Notes under the pieces: generated by a model | What the model was told of the DNA's origin: nothing | Databases searched by the model: none | The model's input: the letters and a program-made list of their open reading frames with translations, nothing else | Made by a program: the position numbers and the translations under genes | Shown: positions 1-11,037 of the stretch, piece by piece | Numbering within the stretch: the stretch's first letter is position 1 | Layout of the letters: each line of letters starts with the position of its first letter | Assembly: GCF_003369795.1 (NCBI RefSeq) | Contig: NZ_CP026730.1 | Location: forward strand, 806,001-870,000 | From: Streptomyces sp. CB09001 | Lineage (GTDB): Bacteria > Actinomycetota > Actinomycetes > Streptomycetales > Streptomycetaceae | Length of the DNA: 64,000 nt | Reading direction: 5' to 3'

Positions 1-2985
<2,985 letters not shown>

Positions 2986-3006
2986 CCGCCCCCAGGAGGT
3001 CCCGAG

Positions 3007-4155
3007 TTGTCCCCCACCTACGACGTGATCGTCATCGGTCTCGGCGGCATGGGCAGCGCCGCCGCCCACCACCTCTCCGCGCGGGGCGTGCGCGTGCTGG
3101 GCCTGGAGAGGTTCGGCCCGGTGCACAACCGGGGCTCCAGCCACGGCGGTTCGCGGATCACCCGCCAGTCGTACTTCGAGGACCCGGCGTACGTCCCGCT
3201 GCTGCTGCGCGCCTACGAGCTGTACGAGGACCTGGAACGGGCCACCGGCCGGGACGTGGCCCTGCTCTGCGGCGGGCTGATGATCGGCCGCCCCGACGCG
3301 TGGACCGTCTCCGGCTCGCTGCGCTCGGCCCGCCAGTGGGACCTGCCGCACGAGATGCTGGACGCCCGGGAGATCCGCCGCCGCTTCCCCACGCTCACGC
3401 CGGACGACGACGAGGTCGCGCTCCACGAGGCCAAGGCCGGGCTGCTCCGGCCGGAGAACACCGTGGCGGCGCATCTCCAGCTCGCCACCCGGCAGGGCGC
3501 CGACCTGCACTTCGACGAGCCGATGACCCGCTGGGAGCCGTACCGGGACGGCGTGCGGGTGCACACCGCCGACCACACCTACACCGCTTCCCACCTGGTG
3601 ATCTGCCCGGGGGCGTGGGCGCCGCGGCTGCTCGCCGACCTGGGTGTGCCGTTCACCGTCGAGCGGCAGGTCATGTACTGGTTCCAGCCACGCGGGGGCA
3701 TCCGACCCTTCCGACCCGCGAACCATCCGATCTATGTCTGGGAGGACGCGGCCGGCGTCCAGGTCTACGGCTTCCCGGCCATCGACGGCCCCGACGACGG
3801 AGCCAAGGTCGCCTTCTTCCGCAAGGGGCGGGCCACGACCCCCGAGACGATCGAGCGCACCGTGCACGAGCGCGAGGTCCGGGCCATGGCGGACCACATG
3901 TCCGGCCGCATCCCCGATCTGCCCGGTACCTTCCGCAAGGCCGCGACCTGCATGTACACCACCACGCCCGACGAGCACTTCGTCATCGCCCGCCACCCGG
4001 CGCACCCCGACTCGGTCACGGTGGCGTGCGGTTTCTCCGGACACGGCTTCAAGTTCGTGCCCGTGGTCGGGGAGATCCTCGCCGACCTGGCCCTGACCGG
4101 CACCACCGCGCACCCCATCGGTCTCTTCGACCCCGCCCGAGGAGTACGCACGTGA
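3007..4155 (+). CDS. soxA: Monomeric sarcosine oxidase (MSOX/MTOX family)
   Basis: 382 residues, the normal size of monomeric sarcosine oxidases. The N-terminus carries the FAD motif GLGGMG followed by LERF. Cys315 lies in [11 protein letters not shown], the position and context of the cysteine that binds flavin covalently in Bacillus MSOX. The family C-terminal signature GFSGHGFKF follows. It should oxidise sarcosine to glycine, formaldehyde and H2O2 in the cytoplasm. The start is TTG, chosen because a perfect AGGAGGT lies at 2994-3000, six bases upstream, and the FAD motif begins just after it. The stop overlaps the next start (GTGA). N-methyltryptophan oxidase is the alternative within the family; the dimethylglycine oxidase neighbour favours sarcosine. 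Confidence 0.88.
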   Translation: MSPTYDVIVIGLGGMGSAAAHHLSARGVRVLGLERFGPVHNRGSSHGGSRITRQSYFEDPAYVPLLLRAYELYEDLERATGRDVALLCGGLMIGRPDAWTVSGSLRSARQWDLPHEMLDAREIRRRFPTLTPDDDEVALHEAKAGLLRPENTVAAHLQLATRQGADLHFDEPMTRWEPYRDGVRVHTADHTYTASHLVICPGAWAPRLLADLGVPFTVERQVMYWFQPRGGIRPFRPANHPIYVWEDAAGVQVYGFPAIDGPDDGAKVAFFRKGRATTPETIERTVHEREVRAMADHMSGRIPDLPGTFRKAATCMYTTTPDEHFVIARHPAHPDSVTVACGFSGHGFKFVPVVGEILADLALTGTTAHPIGLFDPARGVRT

Positions 4156-5282
4156 CGACGACTCCCCTTCCCCCCAGCCTCGTTCCGACGCTGCCGGGCC
4201 ACTACTACACCGACCCGGAGATCTTCCGCGAGGAGCAGCGGCACGTCTTCGAGGCGCTGTGGTTCTGCGCCGTGCGGGGTGCCGACCTCGAACGGCCCGG
4301 CGCCTTCCGCACCGTGCAGGTCGGCCGCGAGAGCGTGCTCGTCACGCGGACCCGCACCGGCGGACTGCGCGCCTTCCTCAACATCTGCCGGCACCGCGGC
4401 GCCCGGCTGTGCCTGGAGGAGTCCGGCGAGGTGCGCCGCACCCTCCAGTGTCCGTACCACGCGTGGACGTACGACCTCGACGGCAGGCTGGTCGCCGCGC
4501 CCGACCTGCCGAAGATGACGGACGTCGACCGGTCGGCGTACGGCCTGGTCGAGGTGGCCCTGCGGGAGTGGCTCGGCTATGCCTGGGTGTGCCTGGCCGA
4601 GGAGCCGCCCTCGTTCGAGGAGACGGTGTGCGGGGCGGTGGTCGAACGGCTCGGCGATGCGGCGGCCGTCGAACGGTACGGGACCGAGGGGCTCGCGCTC
4701 GGCCGGCGTGTGCGGTACGACGTGCGGGCGAACTGGAAGCTGATCGTCGAGAACTTCATGGAGTGCTACCACTGCGCGACCATCCACCCGGAACTCACCG
4801 ACGTCCTGCCCGAGTTCGCCGACGGATACGCGGCGCAGTACTACGTGGGGCACGGTGCCGAGTTCGGTGAGGGGGTCAAGGGCTTCACCGTGGACGGCAG
4901 TGAGGGCTTCGGCAGGCTCCCCGACGTCCCGGACGGCCAGGACCGTCGCTACTACGCGGTCACCGTGCGGCCCGCGGTCTTCGTGAACCTCGTGCCGGAC
5001 CACGTGATCCTGCATCGCATGTTCCCGCTGGCCGAGGACCGCACGGTGGTCGAGTGCGACTGGCTGTACGCGCCCGAGGTCGTGGCGTCCGGGGCGGACC
5101 TGACGAAGTCGGTGGAGCTGTTCCACCGGGTCAACGCCCAGGACTTCGCGGCCTGCGAGCGGACGCAGCCGGCGATGGCGTCCCGGGCCTACCGCGCGGG
5201 CGGGGTGCTGGTGCCGACCGAGCACCACATCGGGATCTTCCACGACTGGCTGCTCGGCCGGCTCGGCTCGCGGCCGTCCTAG
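4152..5282 (+). CDS. gbcA: Rieske-type oxygenase alpha subunit, glycine betaine monooxygenase-like
   Basis: 376 residues. The Rieske [2Fe-2S] ligands are complete: Cys79-x-His81 (CRHRG) and Cys100-x2-His103 (CPYHAW). The mononuclear iron site follows in [15 protein letters not shown] (Asn201, Glu204, His207, His212). This is the ring-hydroxylating oxygenase fold, here next to dimethylglycine and sarcosine oxidases, which points to the GbcA/BurA-type enzymes that demethylate glycine betaine to dimethylglycine plus formaldehyde. The reductase partner (GbcB type) is not in the window and may lie to the left or elsewhere. The GTG start overlaps the soxA stop (GTGA). Its TAG stop lies within the CTAG that also ends the convergent SMC gene. 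Carnitine, stachydrine or choline-derived substrates remain possible. Confidence 0.78.
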   Translation: MTTTPLPPSLVPTLPGHYYTDPEIFREEQRHVFEALWFCAVRGADLERPGAFRTVQVGRESVLVTRTRTGGLRAFLNICRHRGARLCLEESGEVRRTLQCPYHAWTYDLDGRLVAAPDLPKMTDVDRSAYGLVEVALREWLGYAWVCLAEEPPSFEETVCGAVVERLGDAAAVERYGTEGLALGRRVRYDVRANWKLIVENFMECYHCATIHPELTDVLPEFADGYAAQYYVGHGAEFGEGVKGFTVDGSEGFGRLPDVPDGQDRRYYAVTVRPAVFVNLVPDHVILHRMFPLAEDRTVVECDWLYAPEVVASGADLTKSVELFHRVNAQDFAACERTQPAMASRAYRAGGVLVPTEHHIGIFHDWLLGRLGSRPS

Positions 5283-8200
5283 GCAGGTGACTGGGCCGGA
5301 CGCTTGAACATGCGGGTCGCGGTGATCTCACTGTGCACCGCCTCGCCCTCCCCCTCGGCGGCGGGCGTCGGCTGGGGCAGGCCGGGCCTGAGGTGCTCCT
5401 CCACGCTGATGTACTTCAGGCCCGCCCGGAGGTCGGCGTCGTTGCGCAGCCGGATGACCAGCGGGAACTCGGCCAGCGCGGTCGTGTCGAACAGGCCGGT
5501 GGTGTACAGGAGCTGGACGCCGAGGGCGTCGGACACAGCCCGCTGGAGCTCCAGCAGATAGGTGGCGTTGGCGCGGCCGATGGGGTTGTCGAGGAACAGG
5601 GTGCCGGCGTGGCGGTGCCGGTCGCGGCCCCGGTCGTTGCTGCGCAGCGCGGCCATCGTGCAGTACAGGGCGATGGCCGCGGTGAGCAGCTGGCCGCCGG
5701 AGAAGACGTCGCCCATCTGGCCGACGGGGACGCGTTCGGCGCGCAGTACGGCGTCGGGCTTGAGGATCTCGACGGCGACGCCCTTGGGCTGCAGGGCGGC
5801 TCCGACGCCGCGCAGCAGCAGGGACATGCCGTCGCGGCGCAGGTCGGAGTTCTTCTTCACGGCCGCGCGGGTCGCGTCGTCCACGACCTCGCCGAGCCGC
5901 TCGGTGAGGACGGCCTGGTCGGGCTCCTCGAAGCGGATGCGCAGGAACTCCTGCCCGGACCACTCTCCGAGGCCCTCCGGCAGCCGGGACAGCCGCTGGG
6001 CGGAGCGGAGGGTGGCCAGCGCGGACTCGACCAGGCCGCGCAGCCGGTCCACGATCGAGTCGCGGTTGCGCTCCAGCTGGGCCAGCTCGTCGGTGAGGAC
6101 ACGGAGCCGGGGCGCGAAGGCGTCCGCCCACTTGGCGGCGTGCTCGGGCAGCGCGGCGGCGGGCAGTTCGCGGATCTGCTGGCGGGCGGGCGTGCGGACC
6201 TGCTCGTAGCGGGTGGAGTTGGCGTGCCGGACGAGGACGTCGCTCGCCTCGCGCACGGCGGCCTCGGCGGCGGACAGGTCGGCGGCGCAGCCGCGCAGCG
6301 AACGGCGGGCCTCGGCGGCCGACCGGCGGGCCTCCTCCAGGTCGCCCGCGTAGGGCTCGGGCTCCTCCTGCTCCTCCTCGGGCGCGTGTTCGCGCAGCAG
6401 GTCGCGGAGCATGGCGGCGATCTCGTCGAAGCCGCCGGCCGCGTCCTCGGCGGTGCGGTGCGCGTCGAGCAGTTCGGCGTGGGCCTCGCGGGCCCGGGCC
6501 AGGGCCTCGGTGCAAGTGGCCAGTTCGGCGGTCGCCGTGCGCAGCAGGGTCTGGGCGTGCTCGGCGTCGCGCGGCAGGAGCTCCTCGGGGAGGTCGGTGT
6601 GGGTGTCGCCGTCCTCGGGCGCGTGCCGTTCGGCCTCGCCGCGCAGCCGGCCGAGCTGTTCGCTCGCGCTCGACATGCGTGTTTCCAGGAGCTGTACCAG
6701 TTCCTCCGCGCGGGCGGCGGCGGCCTGCCGGGAGGGTCCGTCCGAGCCGTCGGGCGACTCCAGGAGCTGCGCGGCGCGGGTGCGGACCTTGTTGCTGAGC
6801 CGGTCGAGATCCGCGCGGGCGGCGCTCTCGTCGCTCTCCGCGCGGGCCTGTTCGGCGCGCAGGTCGGCGCCGACGCCGACCTTCTCGTACACCTGGGAGG
6901 CGGCCCGGTAGGCCTCACGGAGGTCGGGCAGGGACGTCTTGGGTGCTTCGCCGCCGTCCCCGGGTGCCTCTTCGGGTACGTCGTCGGGGGCGCCGGCGAT
7001 CTCGGCGCGCTCGGCGCGCAGCGCGCGGGCGGTGCGGCGGGCGTCGTCGGCGGCGCGCTGGGCGGCCCGCCGGTCCTCGTCGGCGGCGCGGGCCCGCTCC
7101 AGGCGGGCCTGGGCGCGGGCCTCGGCCTCGGCGGCCTCGTCGGCCAGTTCACGGACCTTGACCTGCCAGCCGGCGCGTTCGCGCAGCCGGAAGGCGAGTC
7201 CGGCGAGGGCGTCGGCGGCGCGGCGGGCCTTCTGCGCGGCCTCCTGCCGCTCGTCCCGCAGGTGGACGGCCTCGGCGGCGCGCTCGTCGGCCTCGGCGCG
7301 CAGGCTGCGGGCCTCGGTCAGCTCGGCCTCGGTCTCCCCGGCGAAGGCGCGGGCCTCCTCGGCGGTCCGGGCGAGCTCGGCGAGGCGTCCGGTGGGGCAG
7401 CCGGTGCGCCAGGAGGCGAGCCGGGCCGCCAGCTCGCGGTCCTTGCCGAGGCGGGCGGCGAGGGTGCGGATCTCCTCGTCCCGCTCGCCCGCCCGCGCGC
7501 GCAGCGCGTGCCGTTCCTCGTCGGCGGCCAGCTCGTCGTGCATGGCCGGGTTCGGCGGTACGAGGAAGACGTCCCCGGCGCCGGACTCGGGGCCCGGGGC
7601 CGGGGCGAGGAGGGCGGCGGCCGTGCCGACGGCGACGGCGGAGCGCGGCAGCAGGGCCGCGTCGCCGAGGATTTCGCGGGCGCGGGTGTGCGAGTCCGGG
7701 TCGGTGATGATCACGCCGTCGACCAGCTCCGGGCGGGCGGCCAGCACGCGCGCGTGGTCGGCGGGGTCGACGGCCTGGGCGAGGTAGCGCCAACCCGGCA
7801 GGGCGGGGATGCCGTGCTCGCCGAGGAACTCGACGGTGGCCAGCACGTCCGGTCCCGGCGGCAGGAGTCCGCCGTCGCCGAGCGCGCCGAGGATGCGGGA
7901 GTCGTCGGCCGCGGCGGTGCGCAGGTCGAACAGCTGGCGTTCGGCGGAGGTGACGGTGTCGTCGAGCAGTTCGCGCAGCTCGTCGGCGAAGCGGTCGAGT
8001 TCCTCGGGGGTCAGGGCGCCGTCCGCCGCGTCGGGGGCGGCGGCCCGGTCGTCGCGGTCCGTGTCCCTGCGGGGCTGTGGGATGCCGGGGCGGGCCTCGG
8101 CGGCCAGCCCGAGCAGCTCTGCGAGCCGCTCCTCCGCGGCCAGTGCCTCGGCGGTGCGCCGCTCGGCCTCGTGGGCGCGCTCGGCCGCGGTGGCGGCGTC

Positions 8201-9943
8201 CGCCGCGCGGGCCGCGGTCAGTTCGGCGCGGCTCTCGGCGGCGGCGGCCTCGCGCGCGTGCTCGGTGGCCCGGCGGGCCGCCTCGCGGGCGGTGTCCCAG
8301 GCGGCGACGGTGGTCTTCTCCGCGTCGCTGGCCGCGAGGGCGGCACGGGCGGGGTCGGCGTCGGGCGCGCTGTCGTCCAGCCAGCCCGCGCGGACGGCCT
8401 CGGCGGTCTCCTGCTCGACCTCGGTGAGGCGCTGGCGCAGGTGTCCGGCTTCGCTGCGGGCGCGCTGCGCCTCGGTGGCGGCGGTGGTGGAGTCCCGGTG
8501 GGCGGCGTCGCTGACGTCCTGGAGGGCGGCGGACCTCGCCTCCTCCTCGTTGGCGTGGTACTCGGCCTTTCCGGCCGCCGCGTGCAGGGCGCGGACGAGG
8601 GCTACGGCGGCCTTGGCGCGGGCGGCGAGCGCCGGGGCGGCGTCCCGCTCGGCTTCCTGGATGGCCGCGGACACGCGGGCGACCCGGTCGGCGGCCGCCC
8701 GGTGGCGCAGGACGGCCTCGGCGGCCTGCCAGGCGGAGTGCAGGGTGCGGGCCTCGGCCAGTTCGCGCTTCTGCGCGGCGGCGGCCTTCTCGGCGCCGGT
8801 CAGGGCCAACGAGGCGTGCCGGTAGGCGAGTTCGGCGGCGATGAGGGCGCTGCGGTCCCGGGCGGACTCGGCGTGCGTGACGGCGTACGCGGCGGCCGTG
8901 ACCCGCTGGGCGAGGTCCGAGGCCCGCACCCGCTCCTGGGCTCCGCGCGCGGTGAGCCGCCGGGCCAGGTTCCTGGTGCGGCGTTCGGCGCCGGTGTGGA
9001 TGTCACGTGTGCGGGTGCGCGCCTCGGCGGCTTCGACGATCCGGCCCAGGAGGTCGACGGAGCCGGCGGTGAAGTCGCGTTCGGCGATCAGCTCGGCACG
9101 TCGGCCGAGCTTGTTGCCGAAGCCCCCGACCAGGTCGGCGAGGCCGTCGGTGTCGCGGGTGTCGGTGACGGCCCGCAGCAGCAGGTCGGTGAAGTCGGAG
9201 TCCTTCTTGACCGCGAAGAGGCCGGCGGCCTCGCCCTCGTCCGCGTTCATCTCGCGCTGGTAGCGGAAGAGTTCGGGGTCGAGTCCGAGGTCGCCGAGGT
9301 GCTCGATCCAGCGGTCGTGGATCTCCTCCCAGTGCACCTCCAGGTACGGGTAGGCCTTGCCGGCCTCGGTGAGCGCGTCCCGGAAGCCCTTCATGGTGCG
9401 CCGCCTGCCCTGCGCGCCGGAGGCTCCCTCGACGGGCGGGCGGACGGCGGTGGCCTCGGCGACCGGCAGGTTGTCCAGGGTCAGTCCGGGGCCGGGCCGG
9501 AAGGAGTACCAGGCCTCGGCGAACTTCCGCGGGTCGCCCGAGACCTGTCGCCCGCGCCACTCGCTGACCTTGCCGACGACGACGCACTCGCCGGTCTGCA
9601 CGTGCTGCCACTCCAGCGCCACGTGACCGCAGTCGTCGGCGAGCAGGAACTTGCGCAGCACGCCGGAGCTGGCGCCGCCCAGGGTGTTGCGGTGGCCCGG
9701 CAGCATCACCGAGAAGATCAGTTTGAGGAGTACGGACTTGCCGCCGCCGTTCTCCAGGAAGAGCACGCCGGCGGGCGCGGGCCGGCGTGGCGGGCCGACG
9801 GGCTCCTCTTCGAAGAACTCCGCCTGCGTGGGGGCGGGGTCGGGCACGGGTTCGCCCACACCGCGCAGGTCAAGCACGGTGTCGGCGTAGCGCGCACCGG
9901 CGGGTCCGATGGAGTAGAGGCGGACCCGGGACAGCTCGTACAT
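5279..9943 (-). CDS. Giant SMC/MukB-like coiled-coil ATPase of an uncharacterised three-gene operon
   Basis: 1554 residues with an ABC/SMC head split between the two ends. The N-terminus has a Walker A-like motif, LENGGGKSVLL (Lys69, Ser70). The C-terminus has the ABC signature FSGGQ (about 1414-1418) and a Walker B, LFLDNPIGRAN (Asp1452). Asn1453 stands where the catalytic Glu normally follows the Walker B Asp. Between them are very long Ala/Glu/Arg heptad-rich arms interrupted near the middle (roughly 640-790) by a non-coiled domain (GIPALPGWRYLA, GVIITDPDS) that looks like a hinge. It follows a candidate kleisin and a small partner gene on the same strand, the order of MukF-MukE-MukB and of Wadjet JetA-JetB-JetC. 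A role in chromosome organisation or plasmid/phage exclusion is inferred from architecture only. Confidence 0.75.
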   Translation of the reverse strand: MYELSRVRLYSIGPAGARYADTVLDLRGVGEPVPDPAPTQAEFFEEEPVGPPRRPAPAGVLFLENGGGKSVLLKLIFSVMLPGHRNTLGGASSGVLRKFLLADDCGHVALEWQHVQTGECVVVGKVSEWRGRQVSGDPRKFAEAWYSFRPGPGLTLDNLPVAEATAVRPPVEGASGAQGRRRTMKGFRDALTEAGKAYPYLEVHWEEIHDRWIEHLGDLGLDPELFRYQREMNADEGEAAGLFAVKKDSDFTDLLLRAVTDTRDTDGLADLVGGFGNKLGRRAELIAERDFTAGSVDLLGRIVEAAEARTRTRDIHTGAERRTRNLARRLTARGAQERVRASDLAQRVTAAAYAVTHAESARDRSALIAAELAYRHASLALTGAEKAAAAQKRELAEARTLHSAWQAAEAVLRHRAAADRVARVSAAIQEAERDAAPALAARAKAAVALVRALHAAAGKAEYHANEEEARSAALQDVSDAAHRDSTTAATEAQRARSEAGHLRQRLTEVEQETAEAVRAGWLDDSAPDADPARAALAASDAEKTTVAAWDTAREAARRATEHAREAAAAESRAELTAARAADAATAAERAHEAERRTAEALAAEERLAELLGLAAEARPGIPQPRRDTDRDDRAAAPDAADGALTPEELDRFADELRELLDDTVTSAERQLFDLRTAAADDSRILGALGDGGLLPPGPDVLATVEFLGEHGIPALPGWRYLAQAVDPADHARVLAARPELVDGVIITDPDSHTRAREILGDAALLPRSAVAVGTAAALLAPAPGPESGAGDVFLVPPNPAMHDELAADEERHALRARAGERDEEIRTLAARLGKDRELAARLASWRTGCPTGRLAELARTAEEARAFAGETEAELTEARSLRAEADERAAEAVHLRDERQEAAQKARRAADALAGLAFRLRERAGWQVKVRELADEAAEAEARAQARLERARAADEDRRAAQRAADDARRTARALRAERAEIAGAPDDVPEEAPGDGGEAPKTSLPDLREAYRAASQVYEKVGVGADLRAEQARAESDESAARADLDRLSNKVRTRAAQLLESPDGSDGPSRQAAAARAEELVQLLETRMSSASEQLGRLRGEAERHAPEDGDTHTDLPEELLPRDAEHAQTLLRTATAELATCTEALARAREAHAELLDAHRTAEDAAGGFDEIAAMLRDLLREHAPEEEQEEPEPYAGDLEEARRSAAEARRSLRGCAADLSAAEAAVREASDVLVRHANSTRYEQVRTPARQQIRELPAAALPEHAAKWADAFAPRLRVLTDELAQLERNRDSIVDRLRGLVESALATLRSAQRLSRLPEGLGEWSGQEFLRIRFEEPDQAVLTERLGEVVDDATRAAVKKNSDLRRDGMSLLLRGVGAALQPKGVAVEILKPDAVLRAERVPVGQMGDVFSGGQLLTAAIALYCTMAALRSNDRGRDRHRHAGTLFLDNPIGRANATYLLELQRAVSDALGVQLLYTTGLFDTTALAEFPLVIRLRNDADLRAGLKYISVEEHLRPGLPQPTPAAEGEGEAVHSEITATRMFKRPAQSPA

Positions 9944-10004
9944 GGCGGACTCTCGTAAGTCTTCGGACGTCGGGGACGGTGGGGCGGATGCGGTCGGTTC
10001 GGAC

Positions 10005-10066
10005 GGGCACGGTTGTGCGGACGGCGGCGGTTGTGCGGACGCGGGCGGTAGTGCGGACGGGGGCGG
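10005..10066. repeat. 18-bp imperfect tandem repeat between the partner gene and the SMC gene
   Basis: Three copies of an 18-bp unit, each ending GTGCGGAC (10005-10022, 10023-10040, 10041-10058), plus a partial fourth copy up to 10066. The array fills half of the 124-bp gap between the MukE-like gene and the SMC gene. It may be a simple slippage product or a spacer affecting coupling of the two genes. Confidence 0.7.
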
Positions 10067-10067
10067 A

Positions 10068-10949
10068 TCAGGAGGAGTGGAAGGGCAGGCCGGCGTCGGC
10101 GACCAGCTCCAGGTCGTCGCTTTCCTCGGCGGGCAGCAGCGTCGCGGTGCCGTCGGTGACCGGGACGACGCCCAGCTCGAGCAGCTCGGTCATGGCGGCG
10201 CTGCCCGCCATGTCGCGCACCTGGAGCTGATAGCGGGCCGTCGTCCGGTAGGTGCCGCCGTGGTCGTCGCCGGTGCGCTGGAGGAAGCCGGACTCGGTGA
10301 GGAACGCGGCGGCCTTGCCGACGATGCCGGTGGTGGAGCCCGGGAGTCGGCGCGCGTCCTTGGTGGCGCCGGTGGCGCTGCGCCTGACCCAGATCCGCCA
10401 GGCGGCCTCCAGGCCCGGGGCGTCGGTGGCCGGGTCGGTGTTCTCGCCCTGCTGCTCGGCCCGCTCCTCGAGTCTCCGGCAGGCCTGGCGGACGAAGGCG
10501 TCCACGCCGTTGACCGTGACGCGGCCGATGTAGCCGTCGTCGGCGAGGTCCTCGGGGCGCGGGTAGGCCATGGCGGCCACGGCGAGGTGGGCGAGGCCGT
10601 GCAGGAAGCGGTCGCCGGAGTCGGTGGCGGCCCGGCGCGCGTAGTCGCCCATGCGGACGGCGAAGACCGAGTCCTCGGCGGCGGTCACGGCCATCCCCGC
10701 GCGCGGGGACACCTCCAGGACGATCAGCCCCAGGCCGGCCGCCACGGCGTCGGCGAGCCGGGCGAAGGGCGGATCCTCGCGGTAGCGGCGCAGCAGGTCG
10801 GCGTACTCCTGGTCGCGGGCGGGCAGCAGCTTGGGCTGGAGGCCGAACGCGACGAGCCGCGCCGCGTCGGCGGCGTCGGCGGGCGTGACGGCCGCCGTGG
10901 CCGGCGCGGCGCCCGCCTCCGGTTCGCTCCGGTCGACGTACTCGGTCAC
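10068..10949 (-). CDS. Small partner of the SMC operon (MukE/JetB position)
   Basis: 293 residues with no recognised motif. An N-terminal acidic/alanine stretch is followed by a helical body (LVAFGLQPKLLPARDQEYADLLRRY). Toward the C-terminus is a segment resembling a winged helix (GIVGKAAAFLTESGFLQRT, then a turn, then YRTTARYQLQVRDM), as expected for MukE/MksE-type kleisin partners. The start is GTG at 10949, chosen for the GAGGAG about eight bases upstream; the open frame continues further upstream but would run into the kleisin gene. It lies between the kleisin-like gene (88-bp gap) and the SMC gene (124-bp gap). The MukE-like role rests on gene order and size, not on a detectable family signature. 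Confidence 0.6.
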   Translation of the reverse strand: MTEYVDRSEPEAGAAPATAAVTPADAADAARLVAFGLQPKLLPARDQEYADLLRRYREDPPFARLADAVAAGLGLIVLEVSPRAGMAVTAAEDSVFAVRMGDYARRAATDSGDRFLHGLAHLAVAAMAYPRPEDLADDGYIGRVTVNGVDAFVRQACRRLEERAEQQGENTDPATDAPGLEAAWRIWVRRSATGATKDARRLPGSTTGIVGKAAAFLTESGFLQRTGDDHGGTYRTTARYQLQVRDMAGSAAMTELLELGVVPVTDGTATLLPAEESDDLELVADAGLPFHSS

Positions 10950-11037
10950 GGTCGGTACTCCTCGCTGTGCTCTCGCGCTGTGCCGCGGTGGGGGGTCAGG
11001 GGGTGGCCAAGGCGGTCGGAGGGGTGGTGCGGCCCGG

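Noticed and set aside
5333..9958. Open frame of about 1540 codons antisense to the SMC gene
   Set aside because: Gly/Val/Leu/Gln-rich low-complexity product produced by the Ala/Glu/Arg coiled-coil codons on the other strand; no independent coding evidence.
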